The notes: a model not told the origin generated them from the letters alone. A stretch of DNA of 64,000 bases from Pseudomonas sp. MYb118 (GCF_040947875.1 NZ_JBFRXN010000002.1:2852001-2916000); one strand, 5' to 3'. Positions 1 to 10,134 are shown, counted from the stretch's first letter. Translations and numbers: made by a program.

Positions 1-148
1 GTGCGCACCACCCGTGGTGAGGACATCGACGCCGCCTGCGGTCAATTGGTAGGGCAGGTGCTGGATCGCACCCGTCGCAGCGAACGTTATATTGCCGTGC
101 GCGAATTCGAGCGCCGACAGCGATATGGCGCAAAACGCTGCGAAATAA
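1..148 (+). pseudogene. rlmN: RlmN 3' end (23S rRNA/tRNA adenine C2 methyltransferase), with apparent frameshift
   Basis: This is the C-terminal tail of the radical-SAM methyltransferase that modifies A2503 of 23S rRNA and A37 of tRNAs; the rest lies outside the window. Frame 1 reads the typical RlmN tail ([17 protein letters not shown], then [11 protein letters not shown]). At 103-112 the bases gaattcgagc break the frame. Without one of these bases the protein would continue [13 protein letters not shown] and stop at TAA 146-148, just before the pilW ribosome binding site. As written, frame 1 stays open to 267, inside pilW, and adds unrelated residues. Identity is well supported. Whether the extra base is real or an assembly error cannot be told from the sequence. 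Confidence 0.8.
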
Positions 149-163
149 ATAGAGAGGATCTCC

Positions 164-922
164 ATGTCCCTGCGCTTCGCGCTGCTTGTGCTGTTGGCCA
201 GTCTTTGCACTGGCTGCGTCCTGTCGGGCGACTACAACCCGATGAAGACCAGCAAGGGACGCGATGAGGCGCGTGTGGCCTATGTGCAACTGGGCATTGG
301 CTACCTGCAGCAGGGCATGACCGAACGGGCCAAGGTGCCGCTGAAGAAGGCCCTGGAACTCGACAGTTCGGACCCGGACGCCAACGCGGCGCTGGGCCTG
401 GTGTTCCAGGCCGAACGTGAGCCGGAACTGGCCGACGAGCATTTCCGCAAGGCGCTGTCCTCTCGCCCCAAGGACGCACGAATCCTCAACAACTACGGCA
501 GTTTCCTCTACGAGCAGAAGCGCTTCAAAGAGGCGTACGAGCGCTTCGAACAAGCCGCCGCCGATACCCTGTATCCTGAGCGTTCGCGGGTGTTCGAAAA
601 CCTGGGAATGACCGCTTCCATGATGGGCCAGCGTGAATTGGCCCAGCAGCAGCTGGATAAAGCGCTGCGTTTGAACCAACAACAACCCCGTGCCTTGCTG
701 GAAATGGCTGAGTTGTCTTACGAAGACAGGCATTATGTGCCCGCGCGTGACTACTACGACCGTTTTAGCCAGCTGACCGAGCAAAATGCACGTAGTCTAT
801 TGCTCGGCGTTCGGTTGGCAAAAGTGTTTGAAGATCGCGACAAGGCCGCCAGTTACGGCCTGCAACTAAAACGACTCTATCCCGGTACGCCGGAATATCA
901 GCAATACCTGTCGGAGCAATGA
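164..922 (+). CDS. pilW: Type IV pilus biogenesis/stability lipoprotein PilW (PilF)
   Basis: This 252-residue outer-membrane lipoprotein is the pilotin that helps the PilQ secretin assemble. The N terminus has a signal peptide ending in the lipobox LCTGC (Cys18). The rest is tetratricopeptide repeats from about residue 35 on, for example [23 protein letters not shown] and [11 protein letters not shown]. The start ATG follows agaggatctcc. It lies in the conserved rlmN-pilW-rodZ-ispG-hisS order, and its stop overlaps the next start as ATGA. Length and context match the family. Confidence 0.93.
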   Translation: MSLRFALLVLLASLCTGCVLSGDYNPMKTSKGRDEARVAYVQLGIGYLQQGMTERAKVPLKKALELDSSDPDANAALGLVFQAEREPELADEHFRKALSSRPKDARILNNYGSFLYEQKRFKEAYERFEQAAADTLYPERSRVFENLGMTASMMGQRELAQQQLDKALRLNQQQPRALLEMAELSYEDRHYVPARDYYDRFSQLTEQNARSLLLGVRLAKVFEDRDKAASYGLQLKRLYPGTPEYQQYLSEQ

Positions 923-1992
923 TGAAAGCGGCGCATCCTGAAGTTGTAGCAGCGAATCGCGTTAACCCCGGTGAGACTTTGCGCCAGGCCCGCGAAAGCA
1001 ATGGCTGGTCGCTGGCCGAAGTGGCCCTCAAGCTCAACCTCACTGTTACTTCCTTGAGCAATCTTGAAGCGGGCGCATTCGACAAGCTGCCCGGGCACAC
1101 CTTTGCTCGTGGCTATATTCGCGCCTACGCCAAGTTGCTGGGCATGGACCAGACCGTGCTGGTCCAGCAGTTCGACCAGTCCACCGGCACCGATTCCCAG
1201 GGCAGCAACGTCCACGCCCTGGGTCGTATCGAAGAGCCGGTGCGGGTTTCCCACACCATTTTGCGTATCGTCAGCCTGTTGCTGCTAATCGCCGTGATCG
1301 GCGGCGGTTTCGTCTGGTGGCAGGATCAAACCTCGCTGCGCACCAAGGACCTGATCAGCCTGAGCCCGGAGCACGTCGAAGTCGAAGGCGCCGACGGCAC
1401 CACGCAGATCCACCCGCTGGACGAGCCGGAAGACCAGGCCGTCGCCGAAGCCCAGACCGACAATTCCACCGCGCTGGCATTGCCGCAGGCCGAGACTTCG
1501 GCTGAAGCGCCAGCCGACGCCGCGACCGCCACTGCGCCTGCCACCGAGCCGGCAGCCCCGGCCACTGCGGTAGCGCCAGCCGCACCGGCAGTTCCTGCGC
1601 CAGCACCGGCAGCACCGACCCACAACGCCGCACCGGTCGTCAGCGCGCCTGCGGCCCCGGCGCCGACCGCTCCCGTGGTTTCCACACCTCCGGCGGCGGC
1701 TTCGGTCACCCCGACCATCCCGGCCCAGACCACGGCTGCCACCACCGCCGGCCAAGGCCAGGTGCAACTGCAATTCACCGCTGATTGCTGGACGCAAGTC
1801 ACCGACGGCGCAGGCAAAGTGCTGCTCAGTGGCCTCAAGCGCAAGGGCGACAGCGTCAGCCTCAGCGGCAAGCCGCCGTTCGCCGTGCGCCTGGGTTATG
1901 CCCGTGGCGCGCAGGTCAGCTACAACGGCCAGGCGGTCGATGTCACTCCGTTCACCAGTGGCGAGACTGCTCGCCTGAAGTTGGGTCAATAA
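919..1992 (+). CDS. rodZ: RodZ-like cell-shape protein (HTH-TM-DUF4115)
   Basis: Residues 17-85 form a Cro/C1-type helix-turn-helix (GETLRQARESNGWSLAEVA). A single transmembrane helix follows at about 114-134 (ILRIVSLLLLIAVIGGGFVWW). Then comes a long Ala/Pro-rich periplasmic linker at about 170-275 and a C-terminal DUF4115 beta domain from about 280 to 357. This is the RodZ plan: the cytoplasmic HTH links MreB to the membrane elongation machinery. The linker is strongly low-complexity and may vary in length between strains. The start overlaps the pilW stop by four bases, so translation is probably coupled. ispG follows after three bases. Confidence 0.88.
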   Translation: MMKAAHPEVVAANRVNPGETLRQARESNGWSLAEVALKLNLTVTSLSNLEAGAFDKLPGHTFARGYIRAYAKLLGMDQTVLVQQFDQSTGTDSQGSNVHALGRIEEPVRVSHTILRIVSLLLLIAVIGGGFVWWQDQTSLRTKDLISLSPEHVEVEGADGTTQIHPLDEPEDQAVAEAQTDNSTALALPQAETSAEAPADAATATAPATEPAAPATAVAPAAPAVPAPAPAAPTHNAAPVVSAPAAPAPTAPVVSTPPAAASVTPTIPAQTTAATTAGQGQVQLQFTADCWTQVTDGAGKVLLSGLKRKGDSVSLSGKPPFAVRLGYARGAQVSYNGQAVDVTPFTSGETARLKLGQ

Positions 1993-1995
1993 GTC

Positions 1996-3105
1996 ATGCA
2001 CGGCGAATCTCCAATCAAACGTCGCGAGTCCCGCAAGATCTGGGTGGGTAACGTGCCTGTGGGCGGCGATGCGCCTATCGCTGTGCAGAGCATGACCAAC
2101 AGCGACACCAATGACGTGGCCGCCACCGTGGCCCAGATCAACCGCCTGGAAGCCGCCGGCGTCGATATCGTGCGGGTGTCCGTGCCGGACATGGACGCCG
2201 CCGAGGCCTTCGGCAAGATCAAGCAACTGGTCAAGGTGCCGCTGGTAGCCGACATTCACTTCGATTACCGCATCGCCTTGCGCGTGGCCGAGCTGGGCGT
2301 CGATTGCCTGCGGATCAACCCGGGCAACATCGGTCGCGAAGACCGCGTGCGTGCGGTGGTCGATGCCGCCCGCGACCGTGGCATCCCGATCCGCATCGGC
2401 GTCAACGCCGGTTCCCTGGAAAAAGACCTGCAAAAGAAATACGGCGAGCCGACCCCGGCGGCCCTGGTCGAGTCGGCACTGCGTCATGTCGAGCACCTGG
2501 AGCGCCTGAACTACCCGGACTTCAAGGTCAGCGTGAAGGCGTCCGACGTGTTCATGGCGGTGGAGGCGTATCGCCTGCTGGCCAAGGAAATCGTCCAACC
2601 ATTGCACCTGGGCATCACCGAAGCCGGTGGTTTGCGTTCGGGCACGGTGAAATCCGCCGTGGGCCTCGGTATGCTGCTCGCCGAAGGGATTGGCGATACT
2701 ATCCGCATCTCCCTGGCCGCTGACCCGGTCGAGGAAGTGAAAGTCGGCTACGACATCCTCAAGTCGCTGCACCTGCGTTCCCGTGGCATCAACTTCATCG
2801 CCTGCCCGAGCTGCTCGCGGCAGAACTTCGATGTGGTCAAGACCATGAACGAGCTGGAAGGGCGCCTTGAAGACCTGCTGGTGCCGCTGGACGTGGCGGT
2901 CATCGGTTGTGTGGTCAACGGCCCGGGCGAAGCCAAGGAAGCCCATGTCGGCTTGACCGGCGGCACGCCGAACCTGATTTACATCGACGGCAAGCCGTCG
3001 CAGAAACTGACGAATGACAATCTGGTGGATGAGCTTGAACGCTTGATCCGCGAGAAAGCGGCCGAAAAGGTCGAAGCTGACGCTGCGGTTATCGCGCGCG
3101 GCTGA
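1996..3105 (+). CDS. ispG: 4-hydroxy-3-methylbut-2-en-1-yl diphosphate synthase (GcpE/IspG)
   Basis: This is the seventh step of the MEP isoprenoid pathway: reductive conversion of MEcPP to HMBPP with a [4Fe-4S] cluster. The 369-residue protein has an N-terminal TIM-barrel part ([33 protein letters not shown]). The C-terminal cluster-binding cysteines are C270 and C273 in CPSCSR and C305 in GCVVNGPGE. Length is typical of the bacterial enzyme. It is co-directional with rodZ and hisS, with short gaps. Confidence 0.96.
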   Translation: MHGESPIKRRESRKIWVGNVPVGGDAPIAVQSMTNSDTNDVAATVAQINRLEAAGVDIVRVSVPDMDAAEAFGKIKQLVKVPLVADIHFDYRIALRVAELGVDCLRINPGNIGREDRVRAVVDAARDRGIPIRIGVNAGSLEKDLQKKYGEPTPAALVESALRHVEHLERLNYPDFKVSVKASDVFMAVEAYRLLAKEIVQPLHLGITEAGGLRSGTVKSAVGLGMLLAEGIGDTIRISLAADPVEEVKVGYDILKSLHLRSRGINFIACPSCSRQNFDVVKTMNELEGRLEDLLVPLDVAVIGCVVNGPGEAKEAHVGLTGGTPNLIYIDGKPSQKLTNDNLVDELERLIREKAAEKVEADAAVIARG

Positions 3106-3137
3106 GCCCCACGGCCCAACGAATTTAAGGATTGATA

Positions 3138-4427
3138 GTGAGCAAGTCTCTGCAAGCCATTCGTGGCATGAACGACATCCTGCCCGAACAGACCCCCCTG
3201 TGGCGTCACTTCGAGGGCACCGTTGCGCGCCTGCTGGATAACTACGGTTACAAGCAGATCCGCATGCCGATCGTCGAGTTCACCGAGCTGTTCAAGCGCT
3301 CGATCGGCGAAGTGACCGACATCGTCGAAAAAGAGATGTACACCTTCGACGACCGCAACGGCGATTCCCTGACCCTGCGCCCTGAAGGCACGGCGGCCTG
3401 CGTGCGTGCGGTGCTCGAGCACGGCATCACCGGCGGTGGCCAGGTGCAGAAACTCTGGTACATCGGCCCGATGTTCCGCCACGAGCGCCCGCAGAAAGGC
3501 CGCTATCGCCAGTTCCACCAGATCGGTGTGGAGGTGTTCAACCTCGACGGTCCGGACATCGACGCCGAGCTGATCGTATTGACCTGGCGCCTGTGGGGCG
3601 AGCTGGGCATCCGTGATGCAGTCAAGCTCGAGCTCAACAGCCTGGGCACCAGCGAGTCCCGTGCGCGTTACCGCGAAGCCCTGGTGGCGTTCCTCTCGCA
3701 GCACATGGACAAGCTCGACGAAGACAGCCAGCGCCGTCTGAAGACCAACCCGCTGCGCGTATTGGACACCAAGAACGCCGACACGCAGGCGATCCTGGTC
3801 GACGCGCCGAAAATGGCCGACTACCTGGACGACGAGTCCCGCACGCACTTCGAGGGCCTCAAGGCTCGCCTGGACGCCGCCGGCATTCCGTACGTGATCA
3901 ACCCCAAGCTGGTGCGCGGGCTGGATTACTACAGCAAGACCGTTTTCGAATGGGTCACCGACAAGCTCGGCGCCCAGGGCACCGTGTGCGCCGGTGGCCG
4001 CTACGACGGCCTGGTCGAGCAGATGGGCGGCAAGCCGACGCCGGGTGTCGGTTTCGCCATGGGCATCGAGCGCCTGGTGCTGCTGCTCGAAACCCTGGAG
4101 CAGATCCCGCAAGAGATCTCCCGCCAGGTCGACGTCTACCTGTGCGCCTTCGGTGAAGAAGCCGAACTGGCCGGCCTGAAACTGGCCGAGCAGGTGCGTG
4201 ACCAGTTGCCCAACCTGCGCCTGCAAGTGAATGCCGGCGCCGGCAGTTTCAAGAGCCAGTTCAAGAAAGCCGACAAGAGCGGTGCGCTGTATGCACTGAT
4301 CCTCGGTGACGACGAAATGGCTCAGCAAGTGGTAGGTTTCAAACCCCTGCGTGGCCAGGGCGAACAACAAAGCATTGCCTGGGATGCGCTTGCTGCACAC
4401 CTGGCCACCTGCGTCGTGCAGGGTTGA
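3138..4427 (+). CDS. hisS: Histidyl-tRNA synthetase
   Basis: This class II aminoacyl-tRNA synthetase charges tRNA-His. The start is taken as GTG 3138 ([16 protein letters not shown]), seven bases after aagg; upstream in-frame codons lack a ribosome binding site. Motif 2 is visible as [17 protein letters not shown]. The HisRS-specific segment [15 protein letters not shown] and motif 3 [25 protein letters not shown] follow. A C-terminal anticodon-binding domain ends the protein, at 429 residues. It belongs to the ispG-hisS-yfgM-bamB-der run. Confidence 0.97.
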   Translation: MSKSLQAIRGMNDILPEQTPLWRHFEGTVARLLDNYGYKQIRMPIVEFTELFKRSIGEVTDIVEKEMYTFDDRNGDSLTLRPEGTAACVRAVLEHGITGGGQVQKLWYIGPMFRHERPQKGRYRQFHQIGVEVFNLDGPDIDAELIVLTWRLWGELGIRDAVKLELNSLGTSESRARYREALVAFLSQHMDKLDEDSQRRLKTNPLRVLDTKNADTQAILVDAPKMADYLDDESRTHFEGLKARLDAAGIPYVINPKLVRGLDYYSKTVFEWVTDKLGAQGTVCAGGRYDGLVEQMGGKPTPGVGFAMGIERLVLLLETLEQIPQEISRQVDVYLCAFGEEAELAGLKLAEQVRDQLPNLRLQVNAGAGSFKSQFKKADKSGALYALILGDDEMAQQVVGFKPLRGQGEQQSIAWDALAAHLATCVVQG

Positions 4428-4469
4428 AGCTGTCTTAAACAGCCGATTTAGCGATTAAGGAGTATTGGG

Positions 4470-5111
4470 GTGTCGAGTACCGAAGACGAACAGCTGGCGG
4501 ATTTGAAGGAATGGTGGTCACGCAACGGCAAGCCCCTGGTCACTGGCGGCCTGTTGGCGCTGGTCATCGTATTCGGCTGGCAGGCGTTCCAGAAGTATCA
4601 GGGCAACCAGTCGCAAGGCGCCTCGATGCTCTATCAGCAATTGCTCGAAACCACGCTGACGCCTGACGGCAAGCCGGATGCGGCGCGTGTTTCGGACCTG
4701 GCCGGCAAGCTCAACAGCGAGTTCGGCGGCAGCGCCTACGCGCAGTACGGCAGCCTGTTCGTGGCGAAAGTCGCGGTCGACAGCGGCAAGCTGGACGACG
4801 CTGCCAGCGAGCTGAAAGCCATCGTCGCCAAGCCGGCCAATGCTGCACTGGGTGAAATCGCCCGTCAGCGCCTGGCCCAGGTGCTGGGGGCGCAGAACAA
4901 GGCCGATGAAGCCCTGAAACTGCTCGAAGGCGATGCCGACAAGGCGTTCCTGGCCACTCGCGAAGAACTCAAGGGCGACCTGCTGGTGCAGCTGGGTCGT
5001 ACCGACGAAGCGAACACGGCGTATCAAAAAGCCAAGGCGGCACTGTCGGATGAAGCGGCAGTCGGTGGCCTACAAATCAAGCTGGACGACCTGGCCAAAG
5101 GGGATGCGTGA
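4470..5111 (+). CDS. yfgM: YfgM-like TPR protein, SecYEG ancillary subunit
   Basis: This 213-residue membrane-anchored protein has a short cytoplasmic N terminus (EDEQLADLKEWWSRNGKP). One transmembrane helix follows at about residues 24-41, then a periplasmic TPR-like region with repeats such as LGEIARQRLAQVLGAQNKADEALKLL. In E. coli YfgM associates with the translocon and PpiD. GTG 4470 follows ggagtattgg. It overlaps the start of bamB, which is the usual neighbour. Confidence 0.88.
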   Translation: MSSTEDEQLADLKEWWSRNGKPLVTGGLLALVIVFGWQAFQKYQGNQSQGASMLYQQLLETTLTPDGKPDAARVSDLAGKLNSEFGGSAYAQYGSLFVAKVAVDSGKLDDAASELKAIVAKPANAALGEIARQRLAQVLGAQNKADEALKLLEGDADKAFLATREELKGDLLVQLGRTDEANTAYQKAKAALSDEAAVGGLQIKLDDLAKGDA

Positions 5112-6255
5112 CGTGATCCGTTGGAAACATGCAGCATTGCTGGCTCTGGCCATTATGGCCGCGGGTTGCAGCAGCAACAGCAAGAAAGAATTGCCACCGG
5201 CCGAACTGACTGACTTCAAGGAAGAAGTGGTTCTGCAGAAGCAGTGGAGCCGCTCGATCGGTGACGGTCAGGGCGAAACCTACAACATGCTGGTTCCGGC
5301 GATCGAAGGCAGCACCATCTACGCCGCCGACGTCACTGGCGTGGTGGAGGCGATGAATCGCATGAATGGCGATGTCATCTGGAAGAAAGACCTCGAATTG
5401 CCGGTGTCCGGTGCCGTTGGCGTGGGTTATGGTCTGCTCCTGATCGGTACGACCAAGGGCGAGATCGTTGCGCTGGATTCGGTCAACGGTGAAGAGAAAT
5501 GGCGCGCTCGCGTGTCCAGCGAAGTACTCGCACCGCCGGCCAACAACGGTGATGTGGTCGTCGTCCAGACCCAGGACGATCGCCTGATCGGCCTGGACGC
5601 TGCCACCGGCAACCAGCGCTGGTTGTATGACAGCACCCCGGCGGTTCTGACCCTGCGCGGCACCAGTGCGCCAATCGTCACCAACCGCATGGCGGTGGCA
5701 GGTCTGTCGACCGGTAAAGTAGTCGCCCTGGACATCTCCAACGGCGTGCCGGTGTGGGAACAACGGGTCGCGATCCCGCAAGGTCGTTCGGAACTGGAGC
5801 GTGTGGTCGACATCGACGGTGGCTTGCTGCTGTCCGGTGAAACCCTGTACGTCGCCAGCTACCAGGGCCGCGTTGCGGCACTGGACCTGGAAAGCGGTCG
5901 TCAGCTCTGGCAGCGTGATGCTTCCAGCTATGCCGGTGTCGCCCAGGGTTTCGGCAACGTGTACGTGAGCCTGTCGTCGGGCACCGTTGAGGGCATCGAC
6001 GAGCGTTCGACCACCGCACTGTGGAGCAACGACGCTCTGGCCCGCCGTCAGTTGTCGGCGCCAGAAGTGTTCTCCAGCTACGTTGCCGTCGGTGACCTGG
6101 AAGGTTACCTGCACCTGCTGAGCCAGGTGGACGGTCGTTTCGTCGGCCGTGAGCGTATCGACAGCGACGGCCTGCGTGCCCGTCCGCTGGTGGTCGACAA
6201 CATGATTTATGTGTATGGCAACAGCGGCAAACTGGAAGCCCTGTCCATCAAGTAA
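5104..6255 (+). CDS. bamB: Outer membrane assembly factor BamB
   Basis: BamB is the beta-propeller lipoprotein of the BAM complex, which inserts outer-membrane beta-barrels. The signal peptide ends at the lipobox MAAGC (Cys22 from ATG 5104), followed by SSNSKKELPPAEL. The body is a chain of PQQ-like/WD-type blades (for example GDVIWKKDLELP, GEIVALDSVNGEEKWR, GLDAATGNQRWLY). ATG 5104 overlaps the yfgM stop. GTG 5113 is an alternative start, and it is better spaced from the aaagggg ribosome binding site. Length is about 383 residues, as expected. Confidence 0.95.
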   Translation: MRDVIRWKHAALLALAIMAAGCSSNSKKELPPAELTDFKEEVVLQKQWSRSIGDGQGETYNMLVPAIEGSTIYAADVTGVVEAMNRMNGDVIWKKDLELPVSGAVGVGYGLLLIGTTKGEIVALDSVNGEEKWRARVSSEVLAPPANNGDVVVVQTQDDRLIGLDAATGNQRWLYDSTPAVLTLRGTSAPIVTNRMAVAGLSTGKVVALDISNGVPVWEQRVAIPQGRSELERVVDIDGGLLLSGETLYVASYQGRVAALDLESGRQLWQRDASSYAGVAQGFGNVYVSLSSGTVEGIDERSTTALWSNDALARRQLSAPEVFSSYVAVGDLEGYLHLLSQVDGRFVGRERIDSDGLRARPLVVDNMIYVYGNSGKLEALSIK

Positions 6256-6323
6256 CAACTATGCTTGGGGGTGATACCCCAGGCGGCTATACCTGTCGGC
6301 ACGACTGTAGCTGTAACTGTCAC

Positions 6324-6423
6324 TGTAGGAGCGAGCTTGCTCGCGATGGACGTCAAGATAATGCTGGCGTCCTGGATGAACGCGGTGTCTGTGCGTTCAT
6401 CGCGAGCAAGCTCGCTCCTACAG
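6324..6423. repeat. REPIN (inverted REP pair)
   Basis: Left arm tgtaggagcgagcttgctcg and the exact inverse arm at 6399-6423 flank a spacer of about 50 bases. It fills the bamB-der gap. The core GCGAGC-TT-GCTCGC is palindromic. It could fold into a long hairpin in the transcript. Confidence 0.9.
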
Positions 6424-6520
6424 GTGCAGGGATCGCAGACGTGCCAGGGAAGCCCTCGAGCACCAGCCGCTGCCTAGCAGCGGCTTTTGTATTTTCTGAA
6501 ATAACGAAGTGGAGAGCCGC

Positions 6521-7993
6521 ATGGTTCCCGTAATCGCCCTGGTGGGTCGACCGAACGTCGGCAAGTCCACCTTGTTCAACCGCCTGACCAGGACTCGCGA
6601 CGCCATCGTCGGCGACTTGTCCGGTCTGACCCGCGACCGCCAGTACGGTGAGGCCAAGTGGCAAGGGCGTTCCTACATTCTGATCGACACCGGCGGTATC
6701 TCCGGTGACGAGCACGGTATGGACGAAAAAATGGCCGAGCAGTCGCTGCTCGCCATTGAAGAAGCGGACGTTGTCCTGTTCCTGGTAGACGCCAAGGCCG
6801 GTTTCACCGCCGCCGACCAGATGATCGCCGAGCACTTGCGCAAGCGTAACAAGCGCTCCCACGTGGTCGCGAACAAGGTCGACAACATCGACCCGGAAAT
6901 GGCCCGCGCCGAATTCGCCCCGCTGGGCATGGGTGACGCGATTCCGATCGCCGGTGCCCACGGCCGTGGTATTACCCAGTTGCTGGAAGTGGCACTGGGC
7001 AATTTCGCCAAGGACGAAGACGAGCCGGCAGAAGGCGAGGAAGAGGAAGAAGTCGCTGAGGGCGAAGAAGCCAAGCGCATTCCTGGCCCGAGCGAAAAAG
7101 ATGGCATCAAGATCGCCATCATCGGTCGCCCGAACGTCGGCAAGTCGACCCTGGTCAACCGTATGCTCGGTGAAGACCGCGTGATCGTCTATGACCAGCC
7201 CGGTACCACCCGCGACAGCATCTACATTCCCTTCGAGCGTAACGAAGAGAAGTACACGCTGATCGACACCGCCGGTGTGCGCAAGCGCGGCAAGATCCAC
7301 GAGGAAGTCGAAAAGTTCTCGGTGGTCAAAACCCTGCAGGCGATCAAAGACGCCAACGTGGTGATCTTCGTCATGGACGCCCGCGAAGGTGTGGTGGACC
7401 ACGACCTCAACCTGCTGGGCTTCGCCCTGGAGGCCGGTCGCGCCATGGTCATCGCCCTGAACAAGTGGGACGGCATGACTCCGGGCGAACGTGATTACGT
7501 GAAGACCGAGCTGGAACGCCGGCTGTTCTTCGTCGACTTCGCCGACATCCACTTCATTTCGGCGCTGCACGGCACCGGCGTGGGCAACCTCTACGGTTCG
7601 GTGCAGAACTCGTTCAAGTCGGCGGTCACCCGCTGGCCGACCAGCCGCCTGACCCAGATCCTCGAAGACGCCGTCAGCGAGCACCAGCCGCCGATGGTCA
7701 ACGGTCGCCGGATCAAGCTGCGTTATGCCCACCTGGGTGGCGCGAACCCGCCGATCATCGTGATTCACGGTAACCAGATCGAGAAGGTGCCGAAGTCTTA
7801 CGTGCGTTACCTGGAAAACACTTACCGCCGTGTCCTCAAGCTGGTCGGTACGCCGATCCGCATCGAGTTCAAGGGCGGCGAGAACCCGTACGAAGGCAAC
7901 AAGAACACGCTGACCGACCGCCAGGTCAACAAGAAGCGTCGCTTGATGTCGCACCACAAGAAGGCCGAGAAGAAGCGCCGCGACAAGCGCTGA
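6521..7993 (+). CDS. der: Ribosome biogenesis GTPase Der (EngA)
   Basis: This double-Era GTPase is needed for 50S subunit maturation. Two G domains are visible. The first P-loop is GRPNVGKS at residues 8-15, with DTGG and NKVD; the second is GRPNVGKS at about 202-209, with DTAG and NKWD. They are joined by an acidic linker ([14 protein letters not shown]). The KH-like C-terminal domain ends in a lysine/arginine-rich tail. ATG 6521 follows gtggagagccgc; the frame is open upstream but lacks a better start. Length is 490 residues, typical. Confidence 0.97.
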   Translation: MVPVIALVGRPNVGKSTLFNRLTRTRDAIVGDLSGLTRDRQYGEAKWQGRSYILIDTGGISGDEHGMDEKMAEQSLLAIEEADVVLFLVDAKAGFTAADQMIAEHLRKRNKRSHVVANKVDNIDPEMARAEFAPLGMGDAIPIAGAHGRGITQLLEVALGNFAKDEDEPAEGEEEEEVAEGEEAKRIPGPSEKDGIKIAIIGRPNVGKSTLVNRMLGEDRVIVYDQPGTTRDSIYIPFERNEEKYTLIDTAGVRKRGKIHEEVEKFSVVKTLQAIKDANVVIFVMDAREGVVDHDLNLLGFALEAGRAMVIALNKWDGMTPGERDYVKTELERRLFFVDFADIHFISALHGTGVGNLYGSVQNSFKSAVTRWPTSRLTQILEDAVSEHQPPMVNGRRIKLRYAHLGGANPPIIVIHGNQIEKVPKSYVRYLENTYRRVLKLVGTPIRIEFKGGENPYEGNKNTLTDRQVNKKRRLMSHHKKAEKKRRDKR

Positions 7994-8002
7994 TATTCCA
8001 CC

Positions 8003-8093
8003 TGTAGGAGCGGGCTTGCCCGCGATGGCTATTTGTCTGACACACTGATGTTGGACCAGAAGGCGCTATCGCGAGCAAGCTCGCTCCTACAGG
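8003..8093. repeat. Hybrid REPIN
   Basis: The left arm has core GCGGGCTTGCCCGC and the right arm has core GCGAGCAAGCTCGC, so the two ends belong to different REP sequence classes. It lies just after the der stop. Confidence 0.88.
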
Positions 8094-8103
8094 GGCTAGT
8101 TGG

Positions 8104-8133
8104 AAAAAAGGGTGCCCTGTGCGCCCTTTTTTT
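8104..8133 (+). terminator. Rho-independent terminator after der
   Basis: Stem AAAAAAGGGTGC, loop ccctgt region, and GCGCCCTTTTTTT, with one G-T wobble and a seven-T tail. It probably ends the rlmN-der run. Confidence 0.8.
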
Positions 8134-8206
8134 ATGGGCGCCGTATGGGCTATCCTCGGGCTCTCCCGCGCCGCGTCAGAGCCGGGTGTAGAGCAGGGAA
8201 CCACCG

Positions 8207-9355
8207 ATGATCACCAGTAAGCTGCCGAATGTCGGCGTCACTATTTTCACGCAGATGTCTCAGCTCGCGGCGCAAACCGGGGCGATCAACCTGTCCCAGG
8301 GTTTTCCCGATTTCGATGCACCGCAGGCCTTGTGCGATGCGGTCGGGCGGCACATTGCCCAGGGCCACAACCAGTATTCGCCGATGACCGGCTTGCCGGC
8401 GCTGCGCCAGCAGGTCGCGGCCAAGATCGCTCGCAGCTATGGCGTGGCGGTGGATGCCGACCACGAAGTGACCATCACCCCTGGCGCGACCCAGGCCATC
8501 TTCTGCGCGATCCAGGCGGTTATCCACAGCGGCGACGAAGTGATCGTGTTCGACCCCGCCTACGACAGCTACGAGCCGTCGGTGGAATTGGCCGGTGGCC
8601 GCTGCGTGCACGTGCAGCTTGGGCTGGATGATTTTTCCATCGACTTTGAACGACTCGCGTCGGCCATCACCCCGCGCACCCGGATGATCGTGCTGAACAC
8701 GCCGCACAACCCGAGTGGCGCGCTGATCAGCCGTGCCGAGCTGGACCAGTTGGCGGCGCTGATTCGCGATCGCGACATCTACTTGGTCAGCGACGAAGTC
8801 TACGAACATCTGGTGTTCGATGGCGTGCCCCACGTCAGCGTGTTGAACCATGAAGAGCTGTACCAGCGCGCCTTCGTGGTCAGCTCGTTCGGCAAGACCT
8901 ACCACGTCACCGGCTGGAAAACCGGCTACGTGGTCGCGCCACCGGCCCTGACCGCGGAGCTGCGCAAGGTCCATCAGTACGTGAGCTTCTGCGGCGTGAC
9001 GCCGTTGCAGTTCGCCCTGGCCGACTTCATGGCCGAGCACCCGGAACACATCGACGAGTTGCCCGGTTTCTACCAGGCCAAGCGCGACCTGTTCTGTGAT
9101 CTGCTGGCGCCTTCGCGTTTCAACTTCAACCGGGTGACCGGCACCTATTTCCAGTTGGTCGATTACTCGCAGATCCGCCCGGACCTCAATGACGTCGAGA
9201 TGTCCCTGTGGATGACCCGCGAACATGGCGTGGCGAGCATCCCGATCTCGGTGTTCTACCAGACGCCACCGCAAGGCCAGCGCCTGGTGCGCCTGTGCTT
9301 CGCCAAGCGTGAGGAGACCCTGCGTGAAGCAGCGGCAAAACTATGCGTGATCTGA
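8207..9355 (+). CDS. PLP-dependent methionine aminotransferase (YbdL/MtnE-like)
   Basis: This fold-type I aminotransferase of 382 residues is related to E. coli YbdL, which prefers methionine. Visible features are NLSQGFPDFDAP near the N terminus, GATQAIFCAIQA (PLP phosphate binding), NTPHNPSG, SDEVYEHL and the Schiff-base lysine K230 in SSFGKTYHVTGWKTGY. The next gene overlaps its end and encodes an omega-amidase. Such a pair fits salvage of keto acids: transamination with glutamine, then hydrolysis of the resulting alpha-ketoglutaramate. That joint role is inference from family knowledge and context. Confidence 0.88.
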   Translation: MITSKLPNVGVTIFTQMSQLAAQTGAINLSQGFPDFDAPQALCDAVGRHIAQGHNQYSPMTGLPALRQQVAAKIARSYGVAVDADHEVTITPGATQAIFCAIQAVIHSGDEVIVFDPAYDSYEPSVELAGGRCVHVQLGLDDFSIDFERLASAITPRTRMIVLNTPHNPSGALISRAELDQLAALIRDRDIYLVSDEVYEHLVFDGVPHVSVLNHEELYQRAFVVSSFGKTYHVTGWKTGYVVAPPALTAELRKVHQYVSFCGVTPLQFALADFMAEHPEHIDELPGFYQAKRDLFCDLLAPSRFNFNRVTGTYFQLVDYSQIRPDLNDVEMSLWMTREHGVASIPISVFYQTPPQGQRLVRLCFAKREETLREAAAKLCVI

Positions 9356-10134
9356 GTGCATTGCCCAACCTGAACATCGCGCTGATCCAGACCAGCCTCG
9401 CCTGGCATGACCGCCAGGCCAACCTGGAACACTTCGAGCCGCTGCTGGAGCAGGCTCGCGGTGCAGACCTGATCATCCTGCCGGAGATGTTCACCACCGG
9501 TTTTTCCATGGAATCGGAAACCCTCGCCGAGCCGGAGAACGGCCCCACCAGCAAATGGCTGCGTGCCCAGGCCGCCAGGCTCGATGCGGTGATTACCGGC
9601 AGCGTGATCGTGCAGGCCGCCGATGGCAGCCATCGCAATCGCCTGTTGTGGGCACGCCCGGACGGCGAAGTCTGGCACTACGACAAGCGCCATCTGTTCC
9701 GCATGGCAGGCGAGCACAACCACTACACCCCGGGCGAGCGCCAGGTGCAGTTCGAGCTCAAGGGCTGGCGGGTGCGACCGCTGATCTGCTACGACCTGCG
9801 CTTCCCGGTGTGGAGCCGCGACGCCCAGGACACCGACCTGTTGCTGTACACGGCGAACTGGCCAGGCGCGCGGCGTCAGCATTGGAACCGCTTGCTGCCG
9901 GCCCGGGCGATCGAAAACCTGTGTTACGTGGCGGCGGTGAACCGCATTGGCACCGACGGCAAGGGCTTTGCCTACACCGGCGACAGCCAGGTGCTGGACT
10001 TCCAGGGCGAGACCCTGCTCAGCGCCGGTGATGCCGACGGGGTGTTCAAGGTGGTGCTGGATGCGGCGCAGTTGCAGGCGTACCGGACACGGTTTCCGGC
10101 GAACCTGGATGCCGATACCTTTGAGTTCACCTGA
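9343..10134 (+). CDS. Carbon-nitrogen hydrolase, YafV-like omega-amidase
   Basis: This nitrilase-superfamily amidase has 263 residues. The catalytic triad is visible: E48 (IILPEMFTTGFSME), K115 (WHYDKRHLF) and C149 (PLICYDLRFPVW). The sequence around the cysteine resembles YafV/Nit2 omega-amidases acting on alpha-ketoglutaramate. ATG 9343 lies inside the last codons of the aminotransferase (13-base overlap), so the two are translationally coupled. A REPIN follows. Confidence 0.88.
   Translation: MRDLSALPNLNIALIQTSLAWHDRQANLEHFEPLLEQARGADLIILPEMFTTGFSMESETLAEPENGPTSKWLRAQAARLDAVITGSVIVQAADGSHRNRLLWARPDGEVWHYDKRHLFRMAGEHNHYTPGERQVQFELKGWRVRPLICYDLRFPVWSRDAQDTDLLLYTANWPGARRQHWNRLLPARAIENLCYVAAVNRIGTDGKGFAYTGDSQVLDFQGETLLSAGDADGVFKVVLDAAQLQAYRTRFPANLDADTFEFT

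Noticed and set aside
1285..2946. Long open frame of 553 codons on the minus strand over rodZ and ispG
   Set aside because: It is antisense to two well-supported genes, its codons mirror theirs, and it is a known by-product of high-GC coding. Similar cases over hisS, bamB, der, leuA, guaB, guaA, gcd, the toxins and the usher were also left out.
6324..6423. Repeated palindromes considered as a CRISPR array
   Set aside because: Units are scattered singly across the window, occur as inverted pairs, and lack regular direct repeats with unique spacers. They are REPINs. No cas genes are present.
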